From Nitrospira sp. UBA5698 (GTDB lineage Bacteria; Nitrospirota; Nitrospiria; Nitrospirales; Nitrospiraceae), in contig DIHK01000063.1 of assembly GCA_002420115.1 (NCBI GenBank), positions 50,310 to 114,309 on the forward strand: a DNA stretch of 64,000 nt, in the 5' to 3' direction. Below, piece by piece: positions 25,347 through 35,002 of this stretch. The notes below the pieces were generated by a model that was not told where the DNA came from, made no database searches, and was given only the letters and a program-made list of their open reading frames with translations. The translations under genes and the position numbers were made by a program. The number at the start of each line of letters is the position of its first letter. The stretch's first letter is position 1.

Positions 25347-27236
25347 ATGGCCAGGAATAGCAAATCGACGGTTCGACCGTCGCCGTCATGGTTTCAGAAC
25401 CTTAAGACTCTACCGAAGTTGATCCTCGGGTTTTCTGCTGTCGGTCTTATCATGATTTCTGTTGGTCTTGTTGGCCTGATGGGACTTCATACGGTCAAGG
25501 GAGAGTTACAGTCGATCTACAACGGATCGACTCTGGCGCTATCAAATGTTGGAATCGCCAGCACCAACCTCGGTCTCTATCATAGCGCGCTCCTCAATGT
25601 AGGGCGACAGGTTGGGAAGAATGAGTTTGATCAAGCGATTGCTGGTCTGGCCGAGCTCAAGAAGCAGACATTGACTCCCTTGAATGCGTATCAGACATCC
25701 CAGTTGCATGAATCAACGAGTGGTCGGAGTGAAAGCAAAGATCTCGCCAGTCTTCACCAAGCATTGCGCGACTATTTCGCCGCAACAGAGGGTGCGGTGG
25801 GTGCATTTGCAGAGAGCTTCAAACCATCTCTTCCAGAGGAACAGAAGCAGAGTATGCGCGAAGTTGGACAATTGGCATTGTCTGTTGATGTTGCGAATAA
25901 GTACAACGCGGCGACTCTACGGGTTCGAGAACTCATGACGACGATTCTCGACGTAGCAAGAGAAATGAACGACAACGGGCAAGCTGAAGCTTCCCATCGG
26001 ACGAACGTCGTTCTGGCCGGTTCATTATTGGCGCTTGTGTTGGCTGGTATCATTGGATTCTACCTCGCCGGCTCGATCGCGCGGAACATTACGCATGTTG
26101 CCGATGTCGCCCAACAAGCTGCAGCCGGGAATCTTCAAGCTCGAGCCAGACTTGATACCAACGACGAGATCGGGCATCTGGCTAAGGCGTTCAACATTAT
26201 GCTTGATCGGCTCACGAGCCTGGTTTCTACCGAAGAAGAGCGGGATACCATGCAGAAACGTTTGGTGCAGTTTCTGGTCCTTGTGTCCGATGTAGGGAAG
26301 GGAGACTTGACCAAACGCGGTGAAGTCACGGCCGATATGTTTGGCAATCTGGCGGACGGTTTTAACCTCATGATCCAACGATTCGCGCAATTGATGAAGC
26401 AAGTCAGAGAATCTGCCGAGCGCGTGAATCGATCGGCCGGGGCGTTGCGAGAGAATTCCGGTCAGATGGCCGGTACCGCCAAGCACCAAGCTGATGAATC
26501 GATGAAGACGCTCAGTGCGGTGGAACAACTTGCGGTTTCCATGAGGCAAGTGGCAGAAACGGCTGGGGCCTCATCCGACTCAGCACGTCAGGTGTTAAAG
26601 GCGACAGAAGATGGCCGAGTTGCGGTGCAGGAAACCGTGCAGGACATGCAGCGTATTCGATCAGCAGTTCAACGGATGTCGAAACAGGTCAAGGCTCTCG
26701 GTGATCGCTCGTTAGAAATTTCCCAGATCGTCTCCACGATTCGTGAAATCGCCAATCAGACCAACTTACTTGCTTTGAATGCTGCGATCGAAGCCGCAGG
26801 GGCAGGCGAAGCCGGTGCTCGATTTGGTGTCGTGGCCGACCAGGTTCGAAAGCTTGCCGAAAGCTCAACGAACGCAACCCGTGAAATTGCGGATCTCGTG
26901 AAGGTGATTCAGAGCGAGACGCAGCACGCCGTCGTAGCAATGGAACATGAAACGCAGGCGGTAGAGGCAGGATCGGCCTCAGCCCTACGGACCGGTGATG
27001 TATTCAAAGAGATTTCAACGATCGCGCAACGTTCCGCAGAGCTAGCCCAGAGCATTGCGGCAGCCGCAACAACCCAGACGGTATCCACGGATCAAGTCGG
27101 TCGATCGATCAAGGATTTTACGGGAGGTGCGATTGCGACGCAAAAAGCAACCGACTCGGCGCGGGCCACGGTAGAAGATATGGTGAAGTTGGCCGAAGGG
27201 CTCACGGCTTCGGTGTCACAATTTAAATTGACCTAA
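25347..27236 (+). CDS. Methyl-accepting chemotaxis protein (PilJ-like)
   Basis: Transmembrane chemoreceptor. 629 residues: TM1 about 26-47, a periplasmic four-helix-type sensor region about 48-220, TM2 about 221-242, a HAMP domain about 243-295, a long coiled-coil linker, and the signalling hairpin with IREIANQTNLLALNAAIEAAGAGEAGARFGVVADQVRKLAESS (given here as IANQTNLLALNAAIEAAGAG and FGVVADQVRKLAESS, about 466-505). The hairpin has GAGEAGARFG in place of the usual RAGEQGRGFA. A Shine-Dalgarno GGAGGAGG sits about 10 bases upstream. No CheR or CheB gene is nearby, so adaptation is not obvious. Confidence 0.93.
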   Translation: MARNSKSTVRPSPSWFQNLKTLPKLILGFSAVGLIMISVGLVGLMGLHTVKGELQSIYNGSTLALSNVGIASTNLGLYHSALLNVGRQVGKNEFDQAIAGLAELKKQTLTPLNAYQTSQLHESTSGRSESKDLASLHQALRDYFAATEGAVGAFAESFKPSLPEEQKQSMREVGQLALSVDVANKYNAATLRVRELMTTILDVAREMNDNGQAEASHRTNVVLAGSLLALVLAGIIGFYLAGSIARNITHVADVAQQAAAGNLQARARLDTNDEIGHLAKAFNIMLDRLTSLVSTEEERDTMQKRLVQFLVLVSDVGKGDLTKRGEVTADMFGNLADGFNLMIQRFAQLMKQVRESAERVNRSAGALRENSGQMAGTAKHQADESMKTLSAVEQLAVSMRQVAETAGASSDSARQVLKATEDGRVAVQETVQDMQRIRSAVQRMSKQVKALGDRSLEISQIVSTIREIANQTNLLALNAAIEAAGAGEAGARFGVVADQVRKLAESSTNATREIADLVKVIQSETQHAVVAMEHETQAVEAGSASALRTGDVFKEISTIAQRSAELAQSIAAAATTQTVSTDQVGRSIKDFTGGAIATQKATDSARATVEDMVKLAEGLTASVSQFKLT

Positions 27237-27284
27237 TGGACCAGGAGCGAGTACGCACCTCCTCGCCAGTATAGACGCACACCA

Positions 27285-30200
27285 ATGGGAGCGGAGTCTA
27301 ATCAACCTGACTTGATTCGAGTCTTTGTTTCCGAAGCATCGGATGGAACCAGGGTATTAGGAGAAGCGTTACATACCGACAGCGAGCAGATTCCTCCTCC
27401 GCACGAAGTCTACGAACATTACATTGTCGCCCATCGCCTTCGAGGAGCCGCTGCCCTCTACGGCTACGGGGGAGTTTCTCGATTATCTGCTGAGCTTGAA
27501 GTAATTCTCGAGCGTGCGAACGACATTGCGCCAGCGGACTGGCCCAGGGTTGTGAGTGTGATGCGGGAGGTCGTCGCTGGGTTGGTGGACTTGATCCAGC
27601 AGATTGGGCGCGATGGTCGTGAAGATCCGGATGTCGTGACACGCTGTCTTGAATCGCTCGAGCGGCTTCAGGTTCTCCCGCCCGCAGTATCAGTCAGTTT
27701 GGACTATGTTCATCCTATTATCGACGTTGAGATCCTGTCTTATTTTATCCCAGAAGCGGAGGAGTATCTCCAGACGATCGGTGACTTGGTCAGAATGCTT
27801 CGTGCAACGCGTGACAACGAGGATGCCATTTATCGTCTCTTTCGTGCCACCCATACCCTGAAAGGATCGGCCTACACCGTTGGCTTCCAGGTCATTGGAG
27901 ATATTGCCCGTCCGATGGAAGACGGCATGATTGCGGTAAAGGAAAACCGTCTCGTCTTGACTGACTCGATGCTTGAGGTGTTTGAGAACGCAACCCGAAC
28001 TGTTCAGTTTCTCTTACGGCGTGATCCTCAAGCGGGCTACCAACTTCAACGCGATGTTCCAGTTGTGATCCACCAACTCACGCAGTTGTGTGAGGAAGCG
28101 GTGTCGGCCAGTCTCTCGAGTGAGAAGTCAACGGAAGCTGATGTCGTGGCACCTCGTTCAGAAATATCTCAGCCGGTCGTCAGTGTAGAGGTGCCTTCTG
28201 CAGATCTGTCTGATGCGTATCTATTCCCAGATCTTGATCCGGAAGCCCTTTCGTATTTCGTTCCTGAAGCACAAGAATATCTTGAACTCTTGGAAGCGAA
28301 TCTCCTCCGCTTGGATAAGGAGCCTCAGAATAGGGAGCTGATCAATCAGCTGTTCCGCACTGCCCATACCCTAAAAGGTTCCGCCTACACTGTTGGATTT
28401 CAATCGATCGGCGATCTTGTGCATCATGTGGAAGACTTTATGGGGGCCGTTCGCGATGGTCGACTGGTCGTACAGTCAGGCCATACGGACCTTATCCTTC
28501 GTTCCGTTGATGTGGTGCGGGTACTGATGCGAAGAGACCTTGGCGCAGTATCGGGCACCAGGCAACGGTTTGACGAGACCCGGTCAGACCTCAAGCGATT
28601 AGACCAACAAACTTCTGGTGATGTAACGCCTGCAGCTCCATTTGCCGGGTCGTCACAAGACTCTGCGTCGTCCCCGATCTCGCCGATGGAGCCCGTCGAG
28701 AAGGAGAAGCCGACAGAGGCGAGGTCATTGGAAGATCGTGAGGTCATTCGTGTCAGTTATGGACGACTCGAACGACTCATGAATCTCGTGGGAGAATTAG
28801 TTATTGGGCGAGGTCGATTGGAACAACGGCTACGAGTCCTCGAACAACTGTCACAACAGGTTTTGGTGTTCAAGTCTCGGTTGGTCGACTCCGTTCAATC
28901 CTTTTCTGATAAGCATACCTTTACCTATCAAGAGACGCCCCATGTCGAGACGTCGGTTGCCATGCCGGGACCGCTAGCATTCGGTGATTTTGGCAGCCTC
29001 GAACTCGATAAGTATGACGACTTCAATATCCTCGCTCGACGTATTAGTGAGGTGACGGCCGATATCAGCGAGTCATTAGCGCAGCTGGATGGCTCGATTC
29101 ATCGAGCGCACGACGATATGAGCCAGTTGCAGCAGCTGACTCTCTTAATGCGAGACGAAATTGCCCATGCTCGCATGGTCCCGATCGGGACCCCATTTAC
29201 ACGATTTCGGCGTGCCATTCGAGAGATTGCGCGTGCCTCAAACAAAGAAGTGACCTTGGTGACGTCAGGTGAGCAGACGGAAGTTGATACAAGTGTTGTG
29301 GAACGTTTGGTGGATCCTCTCGTCCATCTGGTACGTAATGCTGTCTATCATGGGATCGAACCGCCCGCCGCTCGACTCGCCAAAGGTAAGCCGCCAGTCG
29401 GTACCATCCACTTACATGCCGCGCATCGTGGAAATTCCATGATCATTGAGGTGGAGGACGATGGAGCAGGATTGGATTTAGCTAAAATACGGGCCAAGGT
29501 GGTCAAGCTGGGCCTGGCCGGTGCACAACAGATCAAAACCATTTCCGATGCCGAGCTTCTACAATTGATTTTTCTTCCAGGATTTTCAACGGCTGACAAG
29601 GTCGGCGATCAGGCGGGACGTGGAGTGGGGCTGGATGTCGTGAAGCGGGTCATTGAAGGTATGAACGGCCATATTGCCGTGGAGTCTGAACCCGGTGTTG
29701 GAACGAAATTTACCTTGAGTCTTCCGGTCACACTGCTGATAGCCACGGCCCTGATTGTGCGGGCGGGTGCTGAACGTTACGCCATCCCATTGCTCAATAT
29801 TCAGGAAGTGACCATGCCGACCCCATCGTCATGGCGAGTGGAAGGTGAGCGTACCGCCTTGCAGGTTGGTGAACAGATCATTGAGGTGCAGTCGTTACAG
29901 CATTTGCTTCGGAGGGAGTGGTGCACTGTGAGCGGAGCGGTGCCGGTTGTCATTGTCCGTACGGCCGCGGGGCCGATTGGGTTAGCCGTCGATGAGCTAT
30001 TGGGCAGACAAGAAGTCGTCATTAAATCATTAGGGCAATTGAAACCGCTTGTGCATTCGTTCTTTGGGGGAGCGACGATCGATCCAGAAGGGCGAGTTAT
30101 TTTAGTGATAGATCCAACACGGCTCGTTGGGCGAGACAGTAAAGAGTCACGTGTACAGGCCGTAATTTCAAAAAGCCAGGTTCATCCACAACAAGTGGTT

Positions 30201-30614
30201 CCCGATCTGGCAAGGACTGCTGAGCCGAAGGATGTTCGCCTGTTGTTGGTCGATGATTCCCTGAGTATTCGAAAGTTTGTTGGAAAAATGTTGGAGTCGG
30301 CGGGGTATCAGGTTGATACGGCTGTTGATGGAGAAGATGGACTCCGTAAGGCAGCGACCTTCCCATACAGCATGATTTTGACCGACCTCGAAATGCCGAA
30401 ACTAAACGGATTTGAAGTAATTCAAGCCTTGCGAAGACGCTCCGAAACTCGTGAAACGCCCGTAGTAGTGATGACAACGAGGGCAGGGGATAAACATCGA
30501 CAGATGGCAATCAATATTGGTGCAAATTCCTACATTGCCAAGCCCGTTGAAGAGCGAATGTTGCTTCAGGAGGTCGAGCGGTGGGTGGGACAAGCACGGG
30601 CGTTTGACAAGTAA
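27285..30614 (+). CDS. CheA-type hybrid histidine kinase with three Hpt domains and a receiver (PilL/ChpA-like)
   Basis: 1109 residues. In order: Hpt1 with degenerate AHRLRGAAALYG (H50), Hpt2 with HTLKGSAYTVG (H190), Hpt3 with HTLKGSAYTVG (H361), a P3 dimerisation helix, the HATPase catalytic domain about 680-800 (N-box HLVRNAVYHGIEPP, DDGAGLDLAKI, GRGVGLDVVKRVIEGMNG), a CheW-like regulatory domain about 800-940, and a C-terminal receiver (LLLVDDSLSIRKF, phosphoacceptor about D1034 in LTDLEMPKLNGF). It phosphorylates CheY-like partners from this operon; Hpt2 and Hpt3 carry the intact motif, Hpt1 is less certain. The start has no strong ribosome-binding site. Confidence 0.93.
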   Translation: MGAESNQPDLIRVFVSEASDGTRVLGEALHTDSEQIPPPHEVYEHYIVAHRLRGAAALYGYGGVSRLSAELEVILERANDIAPADWPRVVSVMREVVAGLVDLIQQIGRDGREDPDVVTRCLESLERLQVLPPAVSVSLDYVHPIIDVEILSYFIPEAEEYLQTIGDLVRMLRATRDNEDAIYRLFRATHTLKGSAYTVGFQVIGDIARPMEDGMIAVKENRLVLTDSMLEVFENATRTVQFLLRRDPQAGYQLQRDVPVVIHQLTQLCEEAVSASLSSEKSTEADVVAPRSEISQPVVSVEVPSADLSDAYLFPDLDPEALSYFVPEAQEYLELLEANLLRLDKEPQNRELINQLFRTAHTLKGSAYTVGFQSIGDLVHHVEDFMGAVRDGRLVVQSGHTDLILRSVDVVRVLMRRDLGAVSGTRQRFDETRSDLKRLDQQTSGDVTPAAPFAGSSQDSASSPISPMEPVEKEKPTEARSLEDREVIRVSYGRLERLMNLVGELVIGRGRLEQRLRVLEQLSQQVLVFKSRLVDSVQSFSDKHTFTYQETPHVETSVAMPGPLAFGDFGSLELDKYDDFNILARRISEVTADISESLAQLDGSIHRAHDDMSQLQQLTLLMRDEIAHARMVPIGTPFTRFRRAIREIARASNKEVTLVTSGEQTEVDTSVVERLVDPLVHLVRNAVYHGIEPPAARLAKGKPPVGTIHLHAAHRGNSMIIEVEDDGAGLDLAKIRAKVVKLGLAGAQQIKTISDAELLQLIFLPGFSTADKVGDQAGRGVGLDVVKRVIEGMNGHIAVESEPGVGTKFTLSLPVTLLIATALIVRAGAERYAIPLLNIQEVTMPTPSSWRVEGERTALQVGEQIIEVQSLQHLLRREWCTVSGAVPVVIVRTAAGPIGLAVDELLGRQEVVIKSLGQLKPLVHSFFGGATIDPEGRVILVIDPTRLVGRDSKESRVQAVISKSQVHPQQVVPDLARTAEPKDVRLLLVDDSLSIRKFVGKMLESAGYQVDTAVDGEDGLRKAATFPYSMILTDLEMPKLNGFEVIQALRRRSETRETPVVVMTTRAGDKHRQMAINIGANSYIAKPVEERMLLQEVERWVGQARAFDK

Positions 30615-30684
30615 CCGTGTGGAAAGCTTTGGATTGATTGACGAAATACGAATTATTGCAGAGAATGGGCTCGAAGGCGCTGTT

Positions 30685-31221
30685 ATGAGTGTTTCAGGGA
30701 AGAGAGAGGAGTGTGTGAGTCCCACTTCCACTTCTCCGCCGCGTTTTGTCATTACAACGATCGGCGGAAGATATTTGGCATTCCAGGCGGAACACATCCA
30801 GGGGGTGCTAACCAGCGAGGACGGGGAGTTTCTGCCCGCTCCAGTTGTGAAAGGCGTGACCTATCCGGTGGTCAACCTTGCCGTGCGGCTTAACCTGGTA
30901 AGCGAAAGGCGATGGGATGGGACAGAAGTAGTGCTCCTTGCAGATGGGACATGCCGAGGTTGTGTGTGGGTTCAGAAGGTCCATGGCATTCTTGAGGCTC
31001 ATCGGTCTCAAGTCTTACCTCTTCCTGCCCAGTTCTGTGGACCGGAACGAGGATGGTATCGCGGCATGGTCCTCTTTGACCACAACGTGGCACTTGTCAT
31101 GAACACTGCATGGGTACTGGAAGAACAGCTCAAGGGGATGCTGTCAAGGACTGAGTTACAAGGTACGGAATCTGCCGTGGCTTTGCAAGGAGTGATTGAG
31201 AGCGAGAATCAAGCATGCTGA
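30685..31221 (+). CDS. CheW-like domain protein (second)
   Basis: 178 residues from the ATG at 30685 (a GTG about 30712 is an alternative). Contains FVITTIGGRYLAFQAEHIQGVL, YPVVNLAVRLNL and CVWVQKVHGIL, the CheW SH3-like pattern, but without the clear NLRG motif of classical CheW, so it may bind other partners. The frame starts before 30614 inside the CheA gene, but that part looks non-coding. Stop overlaps the next CheW-like gene by seven bases (start 31215), suggesting coupling. Confidence 0.75.
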   Translation: MSVSGKREECVSPTSTSPPRFVITTIGGRYLAFQAEHIQGVLTSEDGEFLPAPVVKGVTYPVVNLAVRLNLVSERRWDGTEVVLLADGTCRGCVWVQKVHGILEAHRSQVLPLPAQFCGPERGWYRGMVLFDHNVALVMNTAWVLEEQLKGMLSRTELQGTESAVALQGVIESENQAC

Positions 31222-31664
31222 GAACGAATGGCCATCCTCAGCATCATGCAGGGCCTCAATCCTGGCATCTCTTGGTATTTTCTGTAGGAGGAAGACGGCT
31301 AGCGGTGAGGACTTTGGAAGTAAGTGGGATCTCTCAATGGCGAGAAGTGATCCCCGTATCCGGACGAACGCCTTTTGTCTCAGCAGTTGTTCGACTCAAC
31401 CAGACCGTCCTCCCCGTCTTTGATCTGGCTGCAACGCTTCGCCGTACGGTGGGGGAAAACAGTCGCCTGTGTCTTCGGGTGAAACATCCATTGGGCGATA
31501 TGGCGATCTGTATCGATGCGGAGATTCCGGTTCTGCAGACTCTTGGCCTCTCAATGATTCAGCCCTATCGAGACCGTGATATGCCAGCCGAAGGAAGCTA
31601 CGCCCATGGCCAGGAAGAAGTTCCGATTCTTGCGGTGTCTAAATTGGGGATGGATTCGTGGTGA
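31215..31664 (+). CDS. CheW-like domain protein (third, short)
   Basis: 149 residues. The CheW-type core is SWHLLVFSVGGRRLAVRTLEVSGISQWREVIPVSGRTPFVSAVVRLNQTVLPVFDLA (seen as LLVFSVGGRRLAV, VIPVSGRTPFVSAVVRLNQTVLPV) and DMAICIDAEIPVL; it lacks clear sequence for the second barrel, so it is a minimal or truncated CheW. Begins inside the end of the preceding gene. Two divergent CheW proteins next to a canonical one point to several coupling states or distinct receptor partners; that is inference. Confidence 0.7.
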   Translation: MLRTNGHPQHHAGPQSWHLLVFSVGGRRLAVRTLEVSGISQWREVIPVSGRTPFVSAVVRLNQTVLPVFDLAATLRRTVGENSRLCLRVKHPLGDMAICIDAEIPVLQTLGLSMIQPYRDRDMPAEGSYAHGQEEVPILAVSKLGMDSW

Positions 31665-31700
31665 TACCCGTTGGTCGCGGGATGAAGGAAAGGTGCGAGT

Positions 31701-32888
31701 ATGCCGAAGATCCTAATTGCGGATGACAGCATTGCAGTGCGAAAAGTGGCGGAGCGACTGCTCACAGAGGCTGGTTTTCATGTCGCGCTTGCCGCCAATG
31801 GAGAAGAGGCCCTCGCCTATCTTGCGAAAGAACAACCCGACGTGGTGGTGTCGGATGTCATTATGCCGGACAAAAGCGGGTACGAAGTCTGTGCGTTTGT
31901 CCGTGGACAGGCCGCGCTTTCGACGACACCTGTCCTTCTGATCTCCGGGATCGTGAATGATGAAGTGACCAAGCAGGCAGAGTCTTGTCGAGCCGATGGG
32001 GTCTTGAAGAAGCCGTTCCAAGGTACATCTCTCAAAGATCGAGTCTTCGAGCTTCTGGCAAAAAAACAGGAGTCATCTCCCGTTCCCCTTAGTTCACCGA
32101 CTTCCGCGCCCGGTACAGCGGCAGAACGCAGTCTCCCTGCATCGGGACAGCCGTCGAGGAGTGAACAGCAGGAGGCGAATCACCTGAGCGAGCTGGAACG
32201 CCAACTGCAGGGTGAGCGTACTCGTTCGGAGGAGCTCACCGATCGAGTCGCCGCGCTGACAGCACAACTTGTTCGAGCTAAAGAAATCGAATCCCAACTG
32301 ACGGCGGAACGTCAGCGCGTGAGCGATTTGCAGCAAACGGTGACGATGCTTGAGCGGCAGGCTGCAAGAATCCCGGAGCTGGAAGCAGCGTTCAAGTCAG
32401 AACAAGATGTCGTCAACTCTCTCAAGCAGGCCTTGTTGAATTCACAGGCGACTTCAAGTCGGGTGGCAGAATTGGAATCCTCTTTGGAAGCTGAACGGGC
32501 TGCTGCCGAACAACTCGTTCAGCAGCTTGCTGATTTAGAAGCGATCTCCGCAAAGGTAAAGGATACAGAAGCGCGCTTGGCGACGGGTCAGCAGGAGATC
32601 GTGGATCTTCAGCATGCACGCGCGTCGCTCGAAGCTGAGCTCTCGATTCAACGGAAGCAGGAGACTGAAACAGCCGAGCGAATACAGGAATTGGAAAGAG
32701 TGGCTGCTAGAGTCTCAGAGCTGGAAGGACTTCTTGCCTCGGAACGTGAACGCAATGGAGTGCTTGCGCAGCGGGTGCTGGAAGCGGAGCAGTCCGCTGA
32801 GAGTGCGACCAAGCGTTTTGAAGAGCTTGTGAGAAAATTGGGCGAAATTGCTGGGTTGGCATCTCAACTGGGAAGCGGAAAGGGATAG
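31701..32888 (+). CDS. Response regulator with coiled-coil C-terminus
   Basis: 395 residues. Residues 1-120 are a receiver: ILIADDSIAVRKV, phosphoacceptor D in DVVVSDVIMPDKSG, LLISG, and K in VLKKPF. From about 150 to the end the protein is a charged alpha-helical coiled coil with repeated Glu/Gln/Arg heptads (NHLSELERQLQGERTRSEEL, QKQETETAERIQELERVA) of the kind that dimerises or scaffolds. No DNA-binding or enzymatic output domain. Similar receiver-coiled-coil proteins are known in gliding and twitching clusters, but the exact partner is unknown. Confidence 0.82.
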   Translation: MPKILIADDSIAVRKVAERLLTEAGFHVALAANGEEALAYLAKEQPDVVVSDVIMPDKSGYEVCAFVRGQAALSTTPVLLISGIVNDEVTKQAESCRADGVLKKPFQGTSLKDRVFELLAKKQESSPVPLSSPTSAPGTAAERSLPASGQPSRSEQQEANHLSELERQLQGERTRSEELTDRVAALTAQLVRAKEIESQLTAERQRVSDLQQTVTMLERQAARIPELEAAFKSEQDVVNSLKQALLNSQATSSRVAELESSLEAERAAAEQLVQQLADLEAISAKVKDTEARLATGQQEIVDLQHARASLEAELSIQRKQETETAERIQELERVAARVSELEGLLASERERNGVLAQRVLEAEQSAESATKRFEELVRKLGEIAGLASQLGSGKG

Positions 32889-32948
32889 TCGTAGGCTGGG
32901 TTTCTGGAGCCCGCTTGTGATCGAGATCGTGCTGAAGGACCGACGCGT

Positions 32949-33887
32949 ATGCCAGTTGAAACGGAAGACGGGTTTCAGAAGGAACTAGTTGAGCTCTTCG
33001 TGCAAGAGGCTCACGAATGGCTTCAGCAGATTCATGTGGCACTTGATGAGCTTCAACAGGCACCGGAATCTGGTAGGCATCGGTTGTTGGCTCAGACGAT
33101 TAAGGTCGGCATCACCAATCTTGGTGGATCGGCCGCAACCGTCAATCTGACAGACGTCGAACGAGCGAGTTTCTCCGCACTTCCATTTGTCGAAGCGCTG
33201 CAGGATCCATCCGCTCGAATTGCGTCCGACGACTTCCTTGCCTTGTGTAAGCAGTTGGGGCATATCCATGGTGCCCTGACTCGGGCCACCGGAGTGACAT
33301 TTGAGACGGCGCCTTCGCAGGTTCCTAAGACCGATATCCCTGCGACCATCCCAACCGAAAAACTTCTAACTCTACTCCATGGGCTTCAGATGAAATCCAG
33401 CTCACCAGGCCCAATTCCACGGAATCTTATCCGGACCATTACAGCTCAAGCCGAATCGCTCATCCAGCGTGGTACCGGACAGTACCAGATCGCTTCAATT
33501 CAAGAATTTCTTGATCGCTCGGCCGAGGGGGACCAAGGGTTCCTCGCACTTGTTCAACAGCACGAGGGCCATCTGACAGATGTTCTACAGGCACTCACCG
33601 CAGACGGCACCTCGACGAAGGGAGCTTCAACCGACCTCCTTATGGGCGTGGAGCGCGTTGCTCAGCTATGGTCGGCGGCGCAACAGGTGAATGCATCACA
33701 GGCCATGACATTCTTCATGGGGCTGCATAGTTTTCTCACCATTGTGTCACAACAACGCATTGCCATCTCAGCACAGAGCATGGAGGCTGTTCAGTCGCGT
33801 TTGGTCCAGTGCATACAATCCATCAAAGAATGGGTGGAAAGTGGGAGGGCGGAACGGCTTGCCATCCATAGTGTGTTATTTCCCTGA
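32949..33887 (+). CDS. Hpt-like protein lacking the phosphoacceptor histidine
   Basis: 312 residues. The N-terminal 100 look like a histidine phosphotransfer bundle: LVELFVQEAHEWLQQIHVALDELQ, and where Hpt domains have the His in HTLKGSA this one has TNLGGSAATV (T56 in the His position, conserved GSA following). Residues 100-312 form more helices with no recognisable motif. It follows the receiver-coiled-coil gene in a chemosensory operon, so a structural, non-phosphorylated helper of that system is likely but unproven. Confidence 0.7.
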   Translation: MPVETEDGFQKELVELFVQEAHEWLQQIHVALDELQQAPESGRHRLLAQTIKVGITNLGGSAATVNLTDVERASFSALPFVEALQDPSARIASDDFLALCKQLGHIHGALTRATGVTFETAPSQVPKTDIPATIPTEKLLTLLHGLQMKSSSPGPIPRNLIRTITAQAESLIQRGTGQYQIASIQEFLDRSAEGDQGFLALVQQHEGHLTDVLQALTADGTSTKGASTDLLMGVERVAQLWSAAQQVNASQAMTFFMGLHSFLTIVSQQRIAISAQSMEAVQSRLVQCIQSIKEWVESGRAERLAIHSVLFP

Positions 33888-33979
33888 ACAGGGACCTCCG
33901 TGATCCCTTTCGCTAATCACCGTCAGCGAGTTATCCGCAGTGTCTGCTCTCCTGATGGCAACGACAGTGTAGGGGTGTG

Positions 33980-35002
33980 ATGGTGAAGACGTGGTATGGG
34001 CGTGCGATTCAGAGTTTGAACGAAGCCGCACTGGCTGTGCAGGGAAGGCACAATATTCCGATCCGAAGCCTTGAATCGCTTGCTTCACATATCGTTGCGT
34101 CGCTCCATGAGACGGATGAACTTGTCGTCGAGGCACTGTCCGGTCCACCAGGCTCGCCACTGCTGACCAACCTCCTGAATGTTTCCATCCTAGGTACACG
34201 AGTTGGGATGGGATTGGGATACTATGGTGACGAGCTGTATCGCCTCGCGCTTGCCGGACTCGTTCATGATATCGGGTTATTTGCGGTACCTGCAGAATTA
34301 CTGAGCAAGAGTGGCAGACTCACTCCTGAAGAACGGACGCTGATCGAACAACATCCAGAACGCGGAGTCGAGATCATTCTCCAGTGCGACCCTACGTTGC
34401 ATTGGTTGGCGCAAGCGACATGTCAGGCGCATGAGCGATGGAACGGACGGGGCTATCCCCATCGCCTCAAGGGAAGACAGATCCATGAAATGGCCCAGAT
34501 CTGCGGATTGGTTGATGTGTTTGATGCCTTGGTGAGTGAGCGTCCGTATCGACCAAGGTTGTTTCCGCATGAAGCTGTGAAGGAACTGCTTGTGGCTGAA
34601 CGCGACACCTTCCCACGGGAGATTCTTAAGGCACTGGTTGAGCAGTTGTCGGTATATCCGCTTGGAACCACGGTCCGACTCACAACCGGAGTCGTGGGAG
34701 TCGTGGTGAAGATCAACAGTCGGTATCCTCTTCGTCCGGTCGTGAAAGTGACAGCAGAGGAGCGTGGAGATGGTGTGCAATCTCATGAGCTAGACTTGAG
34801 CCACACTCCGTTGATCTCGGTTATTGAGACCTTAAAGCCGCCGGTTGTAGGTCAAGTTCAGGTTGGAACGGTGCTGTCGAGGCCGCCTGCGTCTTCTGCA
34901 ACCATCGGGGTTTCTGATCATTTCACATCGTTGCTTGAGAGTCTTGACGACATCACGTCCACCCTTCAAGCGGTTGTTGAAACTCAAAAGCGTCAGTCTT
35001 AA
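33980..35002 (+). CDS. HD-GYP-like protein, degenerate
   Basis: 340 residues. The HD-GYP layout is clear: LVHDIGLFAVP (H96, D97) and HERWNGRGYPHRLKG (about 151-165), then VDVFDALVSERPYRP. Several conserved residues are changed: the first metal His of the HD core is N64 (LLTNLLNVS), the Lys of HDxGK is Leu, and the first His of HHE is A150 (AHE). The C-terminal 100 residues form a separate VVKINSRYPLRPVVKV module. Probably a c-di-GMP-related protein that has lost or altered catalysis. The ATG at 33980 is preferred to GTG 33977. Ends the operon. Confidence 0.75.
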   Translation: MVKTWYGRAIQSLNEAALAVQGRHNIPIRSLESLASHIVASLHETDELVVEALSGPPGSPLLTNLLNVSILGTRVGMGLGYYGDELYRLALAGLVHDIGLFAVPAELLSKSGRLTPEERTLIEQHPERGVEIILQCDPTLHWLAQATCQAHERWNGRGYPHRLKGRQIHEMAQICGLVDVFDALVSERPYRPRLFPHEAVKELLVAERDTFPREILKALVEQLSVYPLGTTVRLTTGVVGVVVKINSRYPLRPVVKVTAEERGDGVQSHELDLSHTPLISVIETLKPPVVGQVQVGTVLSRPPASSATIGVSDHFTSLLESLDDITSTLQAVVETQKRQS

